Assembly (NCBI RefSeq): GCF_017948405.1
Contig: NZ_CP072844.1
Coordinates: 1,116,001 to 1,180,000, forward strand
DNA from: Psychrosphaera aestuarii
Lineage (GTDB): Bacteria; Pseudomonadota; Gammaproteobacteria; Enterobacterales; Alteromonadaceae
Direction: 5' to 3'
DNA: 64,000 bases
Positions 57,021-64,000 of this stretch are shown here, one piece after another; position 1 is the stretch's first letter; each line of letters opens with the position of its first letter. The notes beneath the pieces are model-generated. The model did no database searches. It was not told the origin of the DNA and saw only the letters and a program-made list of their open reading frames with translations. The position numbers and the translations under genes were made by a program.

Positions 57021-57365
57021 ATGTCTGATTGGCAAAATCAATTGAGCAAACTTGTATACTCCACAGAAAGTGGCAAAGTTGATGATAAAGACAATGAAGT
57101 TGAAATATTGGGTGAGTCATACAACGACGGTTATTTGCGCATCCAAAGGCAAACGAAAGGTCGAAAAGGTAAAGGTGTTAGCGTCATTACGGGTATCGAA
57201 TTACCAATCGATGAGTTCAAACAACTAGCGCAGACGCTCAAGAAAAAATGTGGAAAAGGTGGTTCTGTTAAAGATGGAACGATAGAGATCCAAGGAGATG
57301 ATCGAGAGCAAATTAAAACCGTTTTAGAATCTTTAGGCTATAAAAGTAAACTAGCCGGCGGTTAG
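57021..57365 (+). CDS. yciH: SUI1-family translation factor YciH
   Basis: YciH is the bacterial relative of eukaryotic eIF1. The protein of 114 residues has a SUI1 domain in its C-terminal two thirds: RIQRQTKGRKGKGVSVITGI, LKKKCGKGGSVKDGTIEIQGD and LESLGYKSKLAGG. It is thought to check start-codon selection on the 30S subunit. The ATG at 57021 follows AAAAAGGAC. An in-frame ATG at 56970 would add 17 unrelated residues and is rejected. It stands 38 bases before the double-receiver gene. Confidence 0.92.
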   Translation: MSDWQNQLSKLVYSTESGKVDDKDNEVEILGESYNDGYLRIQRQTKGRKGKGVSVITGIELPIDEFKQLAQTLKKKCGKGGSVKDGTIEIQGDDREQIKTVLESLGYKSKLAGG

Positions 57366-57403
57366 AAATTTATAGTGTATTCTTTAAATTAAGAGAAAGT
57401 TTT

Positions 57404-58207
57404 ATGTCGAATTTATCCCCGAGTGATTTATCAATACTTGTTGTTGAGCCATCAAGAACACAGCAAAAGTTTATCGCTAAAGAATTGGCAAAAGAAGAAA
57501 TCACTCAAGTAGACTTTGCCGATGGTGTACAAGCCGCACTCCAACAAATCGGTAACTCTGTCCCAGACTTAATTACAAGCGCCATGTATTATGAAGACGG
57601 CACGGCATTAGAATTAGTTCAGCAATTAAAAAGCAATGCTGCTTTTGCTGATATTCCGTTTATGCTGGTTTCTAGTGAACACAAAAAAGAGCAACTTGAA
57701 GTATTTAGACAATCTGGCGTTGTTGCCATTTTACCTAAACCTTTTACACCGGAACACCTCGGAACTGCGTTAAACACCACAATTGATTTACTAAGTGCCG
57801 ATGAACTTGAATTGTCTTATTTCGATATTAAATCAGTGCGCGTTTTAGTTGTTGATGATAGCCGAATGGCAAGAAACTTTATTAGTCGCGTATTATCAAA
57901 CTTGGGAATTGAAAAAATAACTCAGGTTACTGATGGCTCAGAAGCGATAGAAATTCTAGGTCATGAAATGTTTGACTTGGTGGTCACTGACTACAATATG
58001 CCAGAAGTAAATGGTGAAGAGCTTACTCGTTTTATTAGAACGCAAAGCGGTCAATCTCATATTCCTATTTTAATGGTTAGTTCAGAAGCGAATGACACGC
58101 ACCTAGCAAACATTGAGAAAGCTGGAGTTAACGCACTTTGTGATAAGCCGTTTGAGTCTGATAACGTCAGGAAGATCCTATATAACTTATTAGAGGGTGA
58201 TGAATAA
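57404..58207 (+). CDS. Tandem double-receiver (REC-REC) response regulator
   Basis: Two CheY-like domains fill 267 residues with no output domain. The second (about 143-265) is complete: VVDDSRMARN, phosphoacceptor aspartate in LVVTDYNMPEVNG, MVSSEA and the conserved lysine in CDKPFE. The first (about 8-125) is degenerate at the active site: VVEPSR in place of VDDS, and LITSAMYYEDG where the phosphoacceptor aspartate should be, though the switch Ser and the lysine (LVSSEH, LPKPF) remain. The first domain therefore probably cannot be phosphorylated in the normal way and may act as an interaction surface. The partner kinase is not in the window. Confidence 0.88.
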   Translation: MSNLSPSDLSILVVEPSRTQQKFIAKELAKEEITQVDFADGVQAALQQIGNSVPDLITSAMYYEDGTALELVQQLKSNAAFADIPFMLVSSEHKKEQLEVFRQSGVVAILPKPFTPEHLGTALNTTIDLLSADELELSYFDIKSVRVLVVDDSRMARNFISRVLSNLGIEKITQVTDGSEAIEILGHEMFDLVVTDYNMPEVNGEELTRFIRTQSGQSHIPILMVSSEANDTHLANIEKAGVNALCDKPFESDNVRKILYNLLEGDE

Positions 58208-58234
58208 GCATCGATCATTGTCGCAGGAAGCAGT

Positions 58235-58630
58235 ATGCAATTAAGTTTTAATTTAGAAGACGCGGGACAAGTTACTATAGGTGCTTTTGCACTTGCTGTG
58301 CCTGTGTCATTTTCAGAAGAAGCTTGGAATCTTGGTGAAACATTACCACTAATAAACCTGTTGTTAGTGTTTACTTTGTCCATTGCATTTTTGGCGCTAT
58401 TTGCCTACGGCAGTGTATTTCAGGGGAACATTAAGTATCGAGTTCCTGTGTTTGTTTCTAGAATCATCATTGCATATTTATTAGCGGCGTTAGTCGTCGC
58501 TTTAATTCTATTAGCATTAAACAAATTTCCTATACTAGACGACCCAGCGATAGCATTAAGACGTTTAATCGTCATTACGATGCCAGCGTCAATGGGCGCA
58601 ATTATAGTCGATAGCTTCGATAAAGAATAA
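58235..58630 (+). CDS. DUF2391-like small membrane protein
   Basis: The protein of 131 residues has about four hydrophobic segments. The first block (GQVTIGAFALAVPVSFSEEAWNLGETLPLINLL) and the end (RLIVITMPASMGAIIVDSFDKE) fit the DUF2391/TIGR02587 family of integral membrane proteins of unknown function. It begins 28 bases after the double-receiver gene and might be co-transcribed. No function is offered. Confidence 0.7.
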   Translation: MQLSFNLEDAGQVTIGAFALAVPVSFSEEAWNLGETLPLINLLLVFTLSIAFLALFAYGSVFQGNIKYRVPVFVSRIIIAYLLAALVVALILLALNKFPILDDPAIALRRLIVITMPASMGAIIVDSFDKE

Positions 58631-58703
58631 ACTGCACCTTTATAAAAAACCTCACTGTGCTAACATCCGCTTTTTATTTTAAGCAGAAAAGAGAAAGGTT
58701 TTT

Positions 58704-59321
58704 ATGTCTCAGTTTACATCAGTAGAACAACAAGCAAGCTACGGCATTGGCCGTCAAATTGGCGACCAAGTAGCAAGCAACCCTTTTGAAGGTCTAGATG
58801 CTAATGCAGTAGCTCAGGGTGTTATCGATTCTTTAGAAGGTAATGATTATGCAGTTGAAGTTGAAGATTTACGTGCTGCTTTTGGCGTGATTAACGAGCG
58901 TATGCAAGCTGCGCAAGCAGAAAAAGCAAAAGAAGCGTCTGCTGAAGGTCAAAAATTTTTAGATGACAATGCAAAGCGTGATGGCGTTACAGTAACTGAG
59001 TCTGGTCTTCAATTTGAAGTAATCACTGAAGGTTCTGGTGAGAAGCCAACTGCGGCGAGCACAGTTAAAACTCATTACCACGGTACATTAATTGACGGTA
59101 CTGTTTTTGATAGCTCTTATGACCGTGGTGAGCCAGTTGAATTCCCAGTAGGTGGCGTAATTAAAGGCTGGACCGAAGCGCTTCAGATGATGACTGTTGG
59201 CTCAAAATGGCGTTTAGCGATTCCTTATGAGCTTGCATATGGTGAGCAAGGTGCTGGTGGCGCGATTGGTCCTTTCCAGACACTTGTATTTGATGTTGAG
59301 CTTTTAGAAATCGTAGCTTAA
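58704..59321 (+). CDS. fklB: FKBP-type peptidyl-prolyl cis-trans isomerase, FklB (FKBP22)
   Basis: The protein has 205 residues: an N-terminal helical dimerisation domain (QASYGIGRQIGDQVASNPFEGLD) and a C-terminal FKBP domain with VKTHYHGTLIDGTVFDSSYDRGEPVEFP and GAIGPFQTLVFDVELLEI. No signal peptide is visible, so it acts in the cytoplasm, as FklB does. It catalyses proline isomerisation in folding proteins. Good AGAGAAAGG ribosome site, and a terminator follows. Confidence 0.93.
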   Translation: MSQFTSVEQQASYGIGRQIGDQVASNPFEGLDANAVAQGVIDSLEGNDYAVEVEDLRAAFGVINERMQAAQAEKAKEASAEGQKFLDDNAKRDGVTVTESGLQFEVITEGSGEKPTAASTVKTHYHGTLIDGTVFDSSYDRGEPVEFPVGGVIKGWTEALQMMTVGSKWRLAIPYELAYGEQGAGGAIGPFQTLVFDVELLEIVA

Positions 59322-59341
59322 TCAATCCAAGTAATAAAAAC

Positions 59342-59370
59342 AAAAAGAGAGCGATTGCTCTCTTTTTTTG
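59342..59370. terminator. Rho-independent terminator after fklB
   Basis: GAGAGC at 59347-59352 pairs with GCTCTC at 59357-59362 around GATT, with an A run before and a T run after. It can act in both directions between convergent genes. Confidence 0.85.
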
Positions 59371-59445
59371 CCTCAAATATTTGTCTGTAAACCTAACTCA
59401 TAAATAAAAATCAGCCCCCTGATTTTTAAAAAGGCGCTTAGGTCA

Positions 59446-60942
59446 CTAAGACACCATAGACAACAAGGGTCTTTGCTCCTCTGTACTTTTGTCAGCTGCG
59501 TTTGGTAAAAAGTCACCTAAGTAGCTATCAAACGTGTATTCGCTTTTCCAGTCATCCGCATTCTTCACAATACTGGTTAGACTATCAATGACAAATTTAG
59601 CTTCTTTGTCTGTGTTAGTAGGGTGCAACGAAATACGAACCCAACCCGGTTTTTGAGATAAGTCTCCACTTGATACTTGATCAACAATTTTTTTAGACTG
59701 AGATTTGTCGACATTTAATAAAATATGGCCATAGGTGCCAGCACAACTACAGCCACCTCTAGCTTGAATGCCAAATTTGTCATTTAACAGACGAACAATC
59801 AGGTTGTGGTGCAGGCCTTCAACATAAAAAGAAACAATACAAAGCCTATTTCTATTATTCGGTTCTAAAATTTTTAGCTTTGGAATTAATTCAAATCCAT
59901 CCATCAGTAGCTTTCGTAGGTGATTTTCTCGCTGTTCGATATTATCCACACCCATTTTATCTTTTAAGTCTAAGGCAAGTGCAGCTTTAATTGTTTGTAA
60001 AAAGGCTGGTGTACCGCCGTCTTCTCGCTTTTCTATATTTTCATAAAAAGCTTGTTCACCCCATGGATTGGTCCATAACACAGTGCCACCACCAGGCTTG
60101 TCAGGTGCTTGGTTGTGACGGGTATAAAGCTGTTTATTAAACACTAAAATACCGCAAGTACCTGGACCACCTAAAAACTTGTGTGGAGAAAAGTAAATGG
60201 CATCCAATTGTTCAAGAGGATCGTCAGGGTGCATATCTATATCTACATAAGGCGCGGAGCATGCATAGTCAATTAAGCATACGCCACCGGCTAAATGCAT
60301 GGTTTTCGCCAACAATCCAACGTTAGTTTTTATACCTGTGACATTGCTACACGCTGTAAATGCCCCAATTTTTAGCTCAATATTTTTGTGCTCGTTAAGT
60401 CGTAACTGCAAGTCTTTGATACAAGGCTGGCCATCAGGTGCTCGTTTGATAACCTCGACGATTACATTTAGTGTGTTCCAGCTAGTATGATTTGAGTGGT
60501 GTTCCATATGACTAACAAAAACAACTGCTTCTACCGGTTTGGTTGAGGACCGAAAAGGATTTAGCCGATTAAAGAATGACAAGTCGGTTTTTTTAGTTAA
60601 GTTTTGAGTAAGGCCCATTAATCGTTGTAATTTATTTATCGCAGAAGTTGCCCCTGCGCCTGTACAAATAAGGACATCATTAGCATTAGCGTTGACATGT
60701 TTTTTTATTTTTGCACGAGCTTCTTTGTAGGCGTTAGTAATATGCCGGCCAGTCTCGGTATTTTCGGTATGAGGGTTCGCTACGTAAGGGCCAATTTCAT
60801 CTACTAAAAAATCTTCAATAGGACGATAAAGCCTGCCGCTAGCGGTCCAGTCTGTATAAAGTAAATTGTGCTTTCCTGTTAAGCTTCGTAGTTCATGACC
60901 TACCGTGTTTTTTCTAAATGTAGAAAAATATTCTTCCAACAT
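59446..60942 (-). CDS. Class V aminotransferase-fold PLP enzyme (cysteine-desulfurase-like)
   Basis: The 498-residue protein shows LYTDWTASGRLYRPIEDFL near the start, ICTGAGATSAINKLQ, a conserved SHMEHHSN, DYACSAPYVDIDMHP, the PLP lysine in FSPHKFLGGPGTCG and, near the C-terminus, GGCSCAGTYGH. These are features of the class V family that includes cysteine desulfurases and lyases. It is about 90 residues longer than SufS/CsdA because of insertions, and no Fe-S or sulfur-transfer genes are adjacent, so a desulfurase role is unproven. The ATG at 60942 has a GGGGG ribosome site six bases before it. Confidence 0.8.
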   Translation of the reverse strand: MLEEYFSTFRKNTVGHELRSLTGKHNLLYTDWTASGRLYRPIEDFLVDEIGPYVANPHTENTETGRHITNAYKEARAKIKKHVNANANDVLICTGAGATSAINKLQRLMGLTQNLTKKTDLSFFNRLNPFRSSTKPVEAVVFVSHMEHHSNHTSWNTLNVIVEVIKRAPDGQPCIKDLQLRLNEHKNIELKIGAFTACSNVTGIKTNVGLLAKTMHLAGGVCLIDYACSAPYVDIDMHPDDPLEQLDAIYFSPHKFLGGPGTCGILVFNKQLYTRHNQAPDKPGGGTVLWTNPWGEQAFYENIEKREDGGTPAFLQTIKAALALDLKDKMGVDNIEQRENHLRKLLMDGFELIPKLKILEPNNRNRLCIVSFYVEGLHHNLIVRLLNDKFGIQARGGCSCAGTYGHILLNVDKSQSKKIVDQVSSGDLSQKPGWVRISLHPTNTDKEAKFVIDSLTSIVKNADDWKSEYTFDSYLGDFLPNAADKSTEEQRPLLSMVS

Positions 60943-61012
60943 GTTAACCCCCGACCTAAATCTTCTAGGTGTATTATGAGTCAAAGCGGAAAAATGTTTT
61001 TGTTAATTCGCC

Positions 61013-61054
61013 GAAAATAAAAAGCCTTTGAGAAAAATATTTCCTCAAAGGCTT
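61013..61054 (-). terminator. Terminator between the Lrp gene and the class V aminotransferase gene
   Basis: AAGCCTTTGAG at 61022-61032 pairs with CTCAAAGGCTT at 61044-61054. On the minus strand a T-rich run (TTTTTATTTT) follows, so it ends the Lrp-family transcript. Confidence 0.8.
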
Positions 61055-61095
61055 GGTAATTAGTAATTAAAACTTTGTTATGCGATGCCGTAGTC

Positions 61096-61554
61096 TTAGC
61101 TATAAGTTAACGGTACTTCTGTAGAGTACTTCATTTTTTCCATTGCAAAGCTTGAGCTAACATCACTAAATCCAGCTTGGCGAATGAGCTTTTGATAAAA
61201 GTTATCATAAGCTTTCATGTCAGGAACTAATACTTTCATGAGGTAGTCTGTTTCACCACTTAATCGATAAAACTCGACGATCTCCGAAGAACTATTTGCA
61301 AAAGCTTGAACTGACTCTGACCATTCTGGCGTGTGTTGATTTGTCTTTAAGCTCACAAATACCGTTAAACCAACATTGAGTTTATCAGAGTCTAATAACG
61401 CCACTCGCTTTCGAATGACACCACTTTGTTCTAATTGTTGAATTCTTCTCCAGCAAGGCGTTTGACTTAACCCAATTTTTTCAGAGATCTCAGCCAATGA
61501 GCGTGACCCGTCTTCTTGTAATAATGCAAGAATGTGACGATCAAAACTATCCAT
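61096..61554 (-). CDS. Lrp/AsnC-family transcriptional regulator
   Basis: The protein of 152 residues has an N-terminal helix-turn-helix (DRHILALLQEDGSRSLAEISEKIGLSQTPCWRRIQQLEQSGVI in segments) and a C-terminal ligand-binding domain (SGETDYLMKVLVPDMKAYDNFYQKLI), both standard for Lrp/AsnC proteins that sense amino acids. Target genes are unknown. The downstream aminotransferase on the same strand is separated by a terminator, so it may or may not be controlled by this regulator. Confidence 0.93.
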   Translation of the reverse strand: MDSFDRHILALLQEDGSRSLAEISEKIGLSQTPCWRRIQQLEQSGVIRKRVALLDSDKLNVGLTVFVSLKTNQHTPEWSESVQAFANSSSEIVEFYRLSGETDYLMKVLVPDMKAYDNFYQKLIRQAGFSDVSSSFAMEKMKYSTEVPLTYS

Positions 61555-61678
61555 ATTTATTCTCCTAGTCCTGTATAGTAATTATATCTACCGATAACAG
61601 GTATGATAGCTAGAAAATTTCGCCTTGAATAGAAGGGATAACCAAATTATACGCCTTCTCATCGTACCAAACCTTTCA

Positions 61679-62389
61679 TTAGGCTTTTTGCCAATTAATT
61701 TTGCTAATAAGCTTTTGTTTTAAGCTGTTTGCTGTTGAAGAATCGGGTGTTATAACAACTAAATCCGCATTGGCTTTTGAGACGCTAGTTCCGTAATAGT
61801 TGCCATCATTTATATCAGATTGAGCCAGCAGACCACTGCTTTTTGGAACAACAAAAACGGTGACATCTTTGCCTTCATCTGTCATGACAATATGTAAACT
61901 TCGAGTCCCTTCAAATCGACAAAAACTGACAAATTTTATTGTTCCAATGTTATCAATCAAGGTTCCTCCAAACTCAGCTAACTTGGCGTTAACTTGAGCA
62001 AGGGTATAACTACCTTCAGTTGGGATGTGGTCTAGCTCAGATTGCATATGCATTAAAGCATGTGTAACTAGCTGGTTAGTTGACTTGTTAATATTAAAAA
62101 AGACACTACCCAAGCCGACTGAAAAAATGACTGAAGCGGCAACAAGCCAATGCGTTTTCCGTTTTTTAGCTATGTTGTTTTGATTTTGTATATGTTTATT
62201 TAACAAAATTCGTTCTGCGAGATTGTCTGGAACATCAACGAACATAGCGCGATTAATTTTTTCGTCAAAGTCGATTAGCTCCGCCTTAAATTTCGCTTTT
62301 TTAGGATCAGATATACAGGCTTCTTTAATATCAGCGCCTGAATCTTGAGGGTCAGCATAAATTCGTCTTCGGAATGTTAACTCATCCAT
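61679..62389 (-). CDS. DUF3379 family protein, probable membrane anti-sigma factor
   Basis: The 236-residue protein has an N-terminal cytoplasmic part (MDELTFRRRIYADPQ, then a helical segment ending VPDNLAERILL), one membrane segment near residues 82-98 and a periplasmic C-terminal domain. This resembles DUF3379 proteins encoded next to ECF sigma factors. The start at 62389 lies within the last codons of the sigma gene (eight-base overlap) with AGGGGC as ribosome site, which supports coupled production and an anti-sigma role by context. No zinc-binding HxxxCxxC motif was found. Confidence 0.8.
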   Translation of the reverse strand: MDELTFRRRIYADPQDSGADIKEACISDPKKAKFKAELIDFDEKINRAMFVDVPDNLAERILLNKHIQNQNNIAKKRKTHWLVAASVIFSVGLGSVFFNINKSTNQLVTHALMHMQSELDHIPTEGSYTLAQVNAKLAEFGGTLIDNIGTIKFVSFCRFEGTRSLHIVMTDEGKDVTVFVVPKSSGLLAQSDINDGNYYGTSVSKANADLVVITPDSSTANSLKQKLISKINWQKA

Positions 62390-62897
62390 TTTGTGCCCCT
62401 TTTTGTAAAGTATTTGTATCAAGTAGTTCTTTCAACTGATTACGCGCTCTAAAAAGTCTAGTCATTACTGTGTTCTTGTTTAAGTCTAAAATTGCTGCTA
62501 TTTCATCACCGGAAAAACCGCCAATAACTTGGAGTACTAAAGGCTCCCGGTACTCGTCAGCTAATTTTAGAATTTGTCGCTGTAATAAATGATTTTCTAT
62601 CTCTTGATCGGCGCTCGGCGTTACAGAGTCGCTAACTTCAAAGTCATCAATATCAACCAGATCAAGTTGCTTTCGCTCAAAACGTCGTGCATTTTCTCGT
62701 CGTAATATTGTTATTAACCATGCTTTAGCTGCATTTGTATCGTTTAATGATTCCAATGACCGCCATGCTCGCAAAAACGTTTCTTGAACAATGTCATCCA
62801 CTACATTTGCATCGCGACACAGCCAATAGGCATAGCGATACAAATCCTTGCTGTAAGCACGGACTAGTGTTTCGTAAGTTAAGTATTTTGATTTCAT
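62382..62897 (-). CDS. ECF-type RNA polymerase sigma factor
   Basis: The protein of 171 residues has a region 2 (LYRYAYWLCRDANVVDDIVQETFLRAWRSL), a linker rich in acidic residues and a region 4 (EPLVLQVIGGFSGDEIAAILDLNKNTVMTRLFRARNQLK). This is a group 4 (extracytoplasmic function) sigma factor. It is translationally coupled with the DUF3379 gene. Signal and target promoters are unknown. No own-type promoter could be recognised upstream of it. Confidence 0.93.
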   Translation of the reverse strand: MKSKYLTYETLVRAYSKDLYRYAYWLCRDANVVDDIVQETFLRAWRSLESLNDTNAAKAWLITILRRENARRFERKQLDLVDIDDFEVSDSVTPSADQEIENHLLQRQILKLADEYREPLVLQVIGGFSGDEIAAILDLNKNTVMTRLFRARNQLKELLDTNTLQKGAQNG

Positions 62898-63009
62898 GTA
62901 GTAATAGACCCTTTGGTCTCAAAAAAAATTTCCCAACCATTGCAATGAAATGGTTTAATTTAAAAATAATTAAAATCGACATCAGTAATGAGTGTAAATA
63001 GCATTAACT

Positions 63010-64000
63010 ATGACATTAAAAAACACGACCTCTCACATTAGTTTACATTCAATTTATCCAAACGGCTCATCACACTTTTTGGGTAAGCATCTACTAAATT
63101 TTGCAGATAAAATTATGGGGCTAAAAAAGCTCAATAGCATTTACAGTAATAGTCATCTACCAGGATTAGCTGCGAATACGTTTTGCAAAGAGCTCTTGGC
63201 GTTGCTGAAGACACCTCTAATGGGAACAAAAGATTTACACGTTAACCTACCCGACACTGGGCCAACAATAATTGTCGCAAATCATCCCTTTGGCTGTTTA
63301 GAGGGTGTTGCGCTAGCGCACGAGGTAAGGAAAATTAGACCTGATGTAAAAGTTTTAGCGAATAGGGCGTTATCTATGTTCAAAGAACTAGAAGAGCTCT
63401 TTATATTCATCGATCCATTGCGCCCAAACGATCCCAAAAACATCACAGCACTTAAGCAATGTAAAATGCATTTAAAACAAGGTGGTGTGTTAATTATCTT
63501 TCCAAGTGGCAAGGTATCGGAATATTACTTTTTAAAACGACGCATTTGTGACGATAGCTGGAATAGAGTCGCGGCACAGTTGGCCAAGTCTTGTGAAGCT
63601 AGTGTACTACCAATATTTTTCGATGGACATAACAGTAAAATGTTTATCCGTTTGGCCATGGTTTGGTCGAAACTTAAATTATTGATGTTATTTAGGGAGG
63701 TACTAAAGCGGCGCGGTACGCCAATTAAAATGCAGGTAGGCCAATTACTTACACCAAAACAACTCGCTAAGCTTAAAAATGTAAATACAATTAATGATTA
63801 TTTAAGAGTGCAAACCTACGCGTTAAATCCGCAATATAGTTATGAGTGGCCTGACGATCAAATCGACACTCTGCAGCCACTAGCTCTAAAACTCCCAAGA
63901 GAAAGAATTAAAACTGAGCTAGCACATCTTCCAGCTGAACAGTGTCTCGTCAAATATAAAGGCTTCAGCGTTTATTACAGTTACCAACAACAGACTCCGT
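63010..64000 (+). CDS. Acyltransferase, lysophospholipid/OlsA-like, partial at the right edge
   Basis: The frame runs from ATG at 63010 to the window end (330 codons, no stop). A PlsC-like acyltransferase domain is visible with ANHPFGCLEG (the NHx4D-type motif, here with E or without the canonical D), FIDPLRPND, IIFPSGKVSE and LPIFFDG. The last 50 residues (LALKLPRERIKTELAHLPAEQCLVKYKGFSVYYSYQQQ) look like the beginning of a second domain. Such a two-domain layout is known in OlsF, which makes ornithine lipids with an OlsA-like N-terminus and an OlsB-like C-terminus. That identity is an inference since the second domain is cut. It is divergent from the ECF sigma gene. Confidence 0.75.
   Translation, partial: MTLKNTTSHISLHSIYPNGSSHFLGKHLLNFADKIMGLKKLNSIYSNSHLPGLAANTFCKELLALLKTPLMGTKDLHVNLPDTGPTIIVANHPFGCLEGVALAHEVRKIRPDVKVLANRALSMFKELEELFIFIDPLRPNDPKNITALKQCKMHLKQGGVLIIFPSGKVSEYYFLKRRICDDSWNRVAAQLAKSCEASVLPIFFDGHNSKMFIRLAMVWSKLKLLMLFREVLKRRGTPIKMQVGQLLTPKQLAKLKNVNTINDYLRVQTYALNPQYSYEWPDDQIDTLQPLALKLPRERIKTELAHLPAEQCLVKYKGFSVYYSYQQQTP

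Overview
The window looks like the chromosome of a marine gammaproteobacterium of the order Alteromonadales (Colwellia/Thalassotalea/Psychrosphaera-like). This rests on gene order (hisS-yfgM-bamB-der; lptD-surA-pdxA-rsmA-apaG-apaH with djlA divergent), a large TonB-dependent receptor paired with a tryptophan-halogenase-like gene, moderately AT-rich DNA, and many c-di-GMP, chemotaxis and two-component genes. I saw no rRNA, tRNA, CRISPR array, phage or insertion sequence.

Region 1 (1-11488) is mostly housekeeping: a cut HD-GYP gene, then hisS-yfgM-bamB and der (tRNA charging, outer-membrane assembly, ribosome GTPase), an M23 peptidoglycan hydrolase with anmK (wall turnover), a diguanylate cyclase, and a DUF418 membrane protein coupled to a YqfB-type amidohydrolase.

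Region 2 (11509-38709) is an alpha-glucan utilisation locus: halogenase-like flavoprotein, TonB receptor, SusE-like starch-binding lipoprotein, lipoprotein pullulanase, GH31 alpha-glucosidase, SLC45-type sugar transporter and a LacI-family regulator. Four near-identical copies of a 14-bp palindrome (TGAATACGTATGCA type) lie upstream of the receptor/lipoprotein pair, the pullulanase, the transporter and the regulator gene. They define a probable LacI-type regulon. Inside this locus, between the starch-binding lipoprotein and the pullulanase, sits a separate divergent cassette (19927-26233): a 50-aa DUF5989 protein, an SxtJ-family membrane protein, a NodU/CmcH-type carbamoyltransferase and two tandem SGNH-hydrolase-like membrane proteins.

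Region 3 (38733-50058) holds a glutathione peroxidase, a chemoreceptor, the lptD-to-apaH operon, djlA and a DUF3530 gene.

Region 4 (50204-54774) holds hemH and a probable methionine group. Triple tandem MetJ boxes stand before an NhaC-family transporter (MetT-like) and before a GAF-domain gene resembling free methionine sulfoxide reductase, which is followed by an aspartate/aromatic aminotransferase.

Region 5 (54831-64000) is regulatory and mixed: a CrsA/CrsR-like STAS and phosphatase/kinase partner switch, a YciH/SUI1 protein, a double-receiver protein, a DUF2391 membrane protein, an FKBP isomerase, a class V aminotransferase, an Lrp/AsnC regulator, an ECF sigma factor with a DUF3379 probable anti-sigma partner, and an acyltransferase cut by the right edge.
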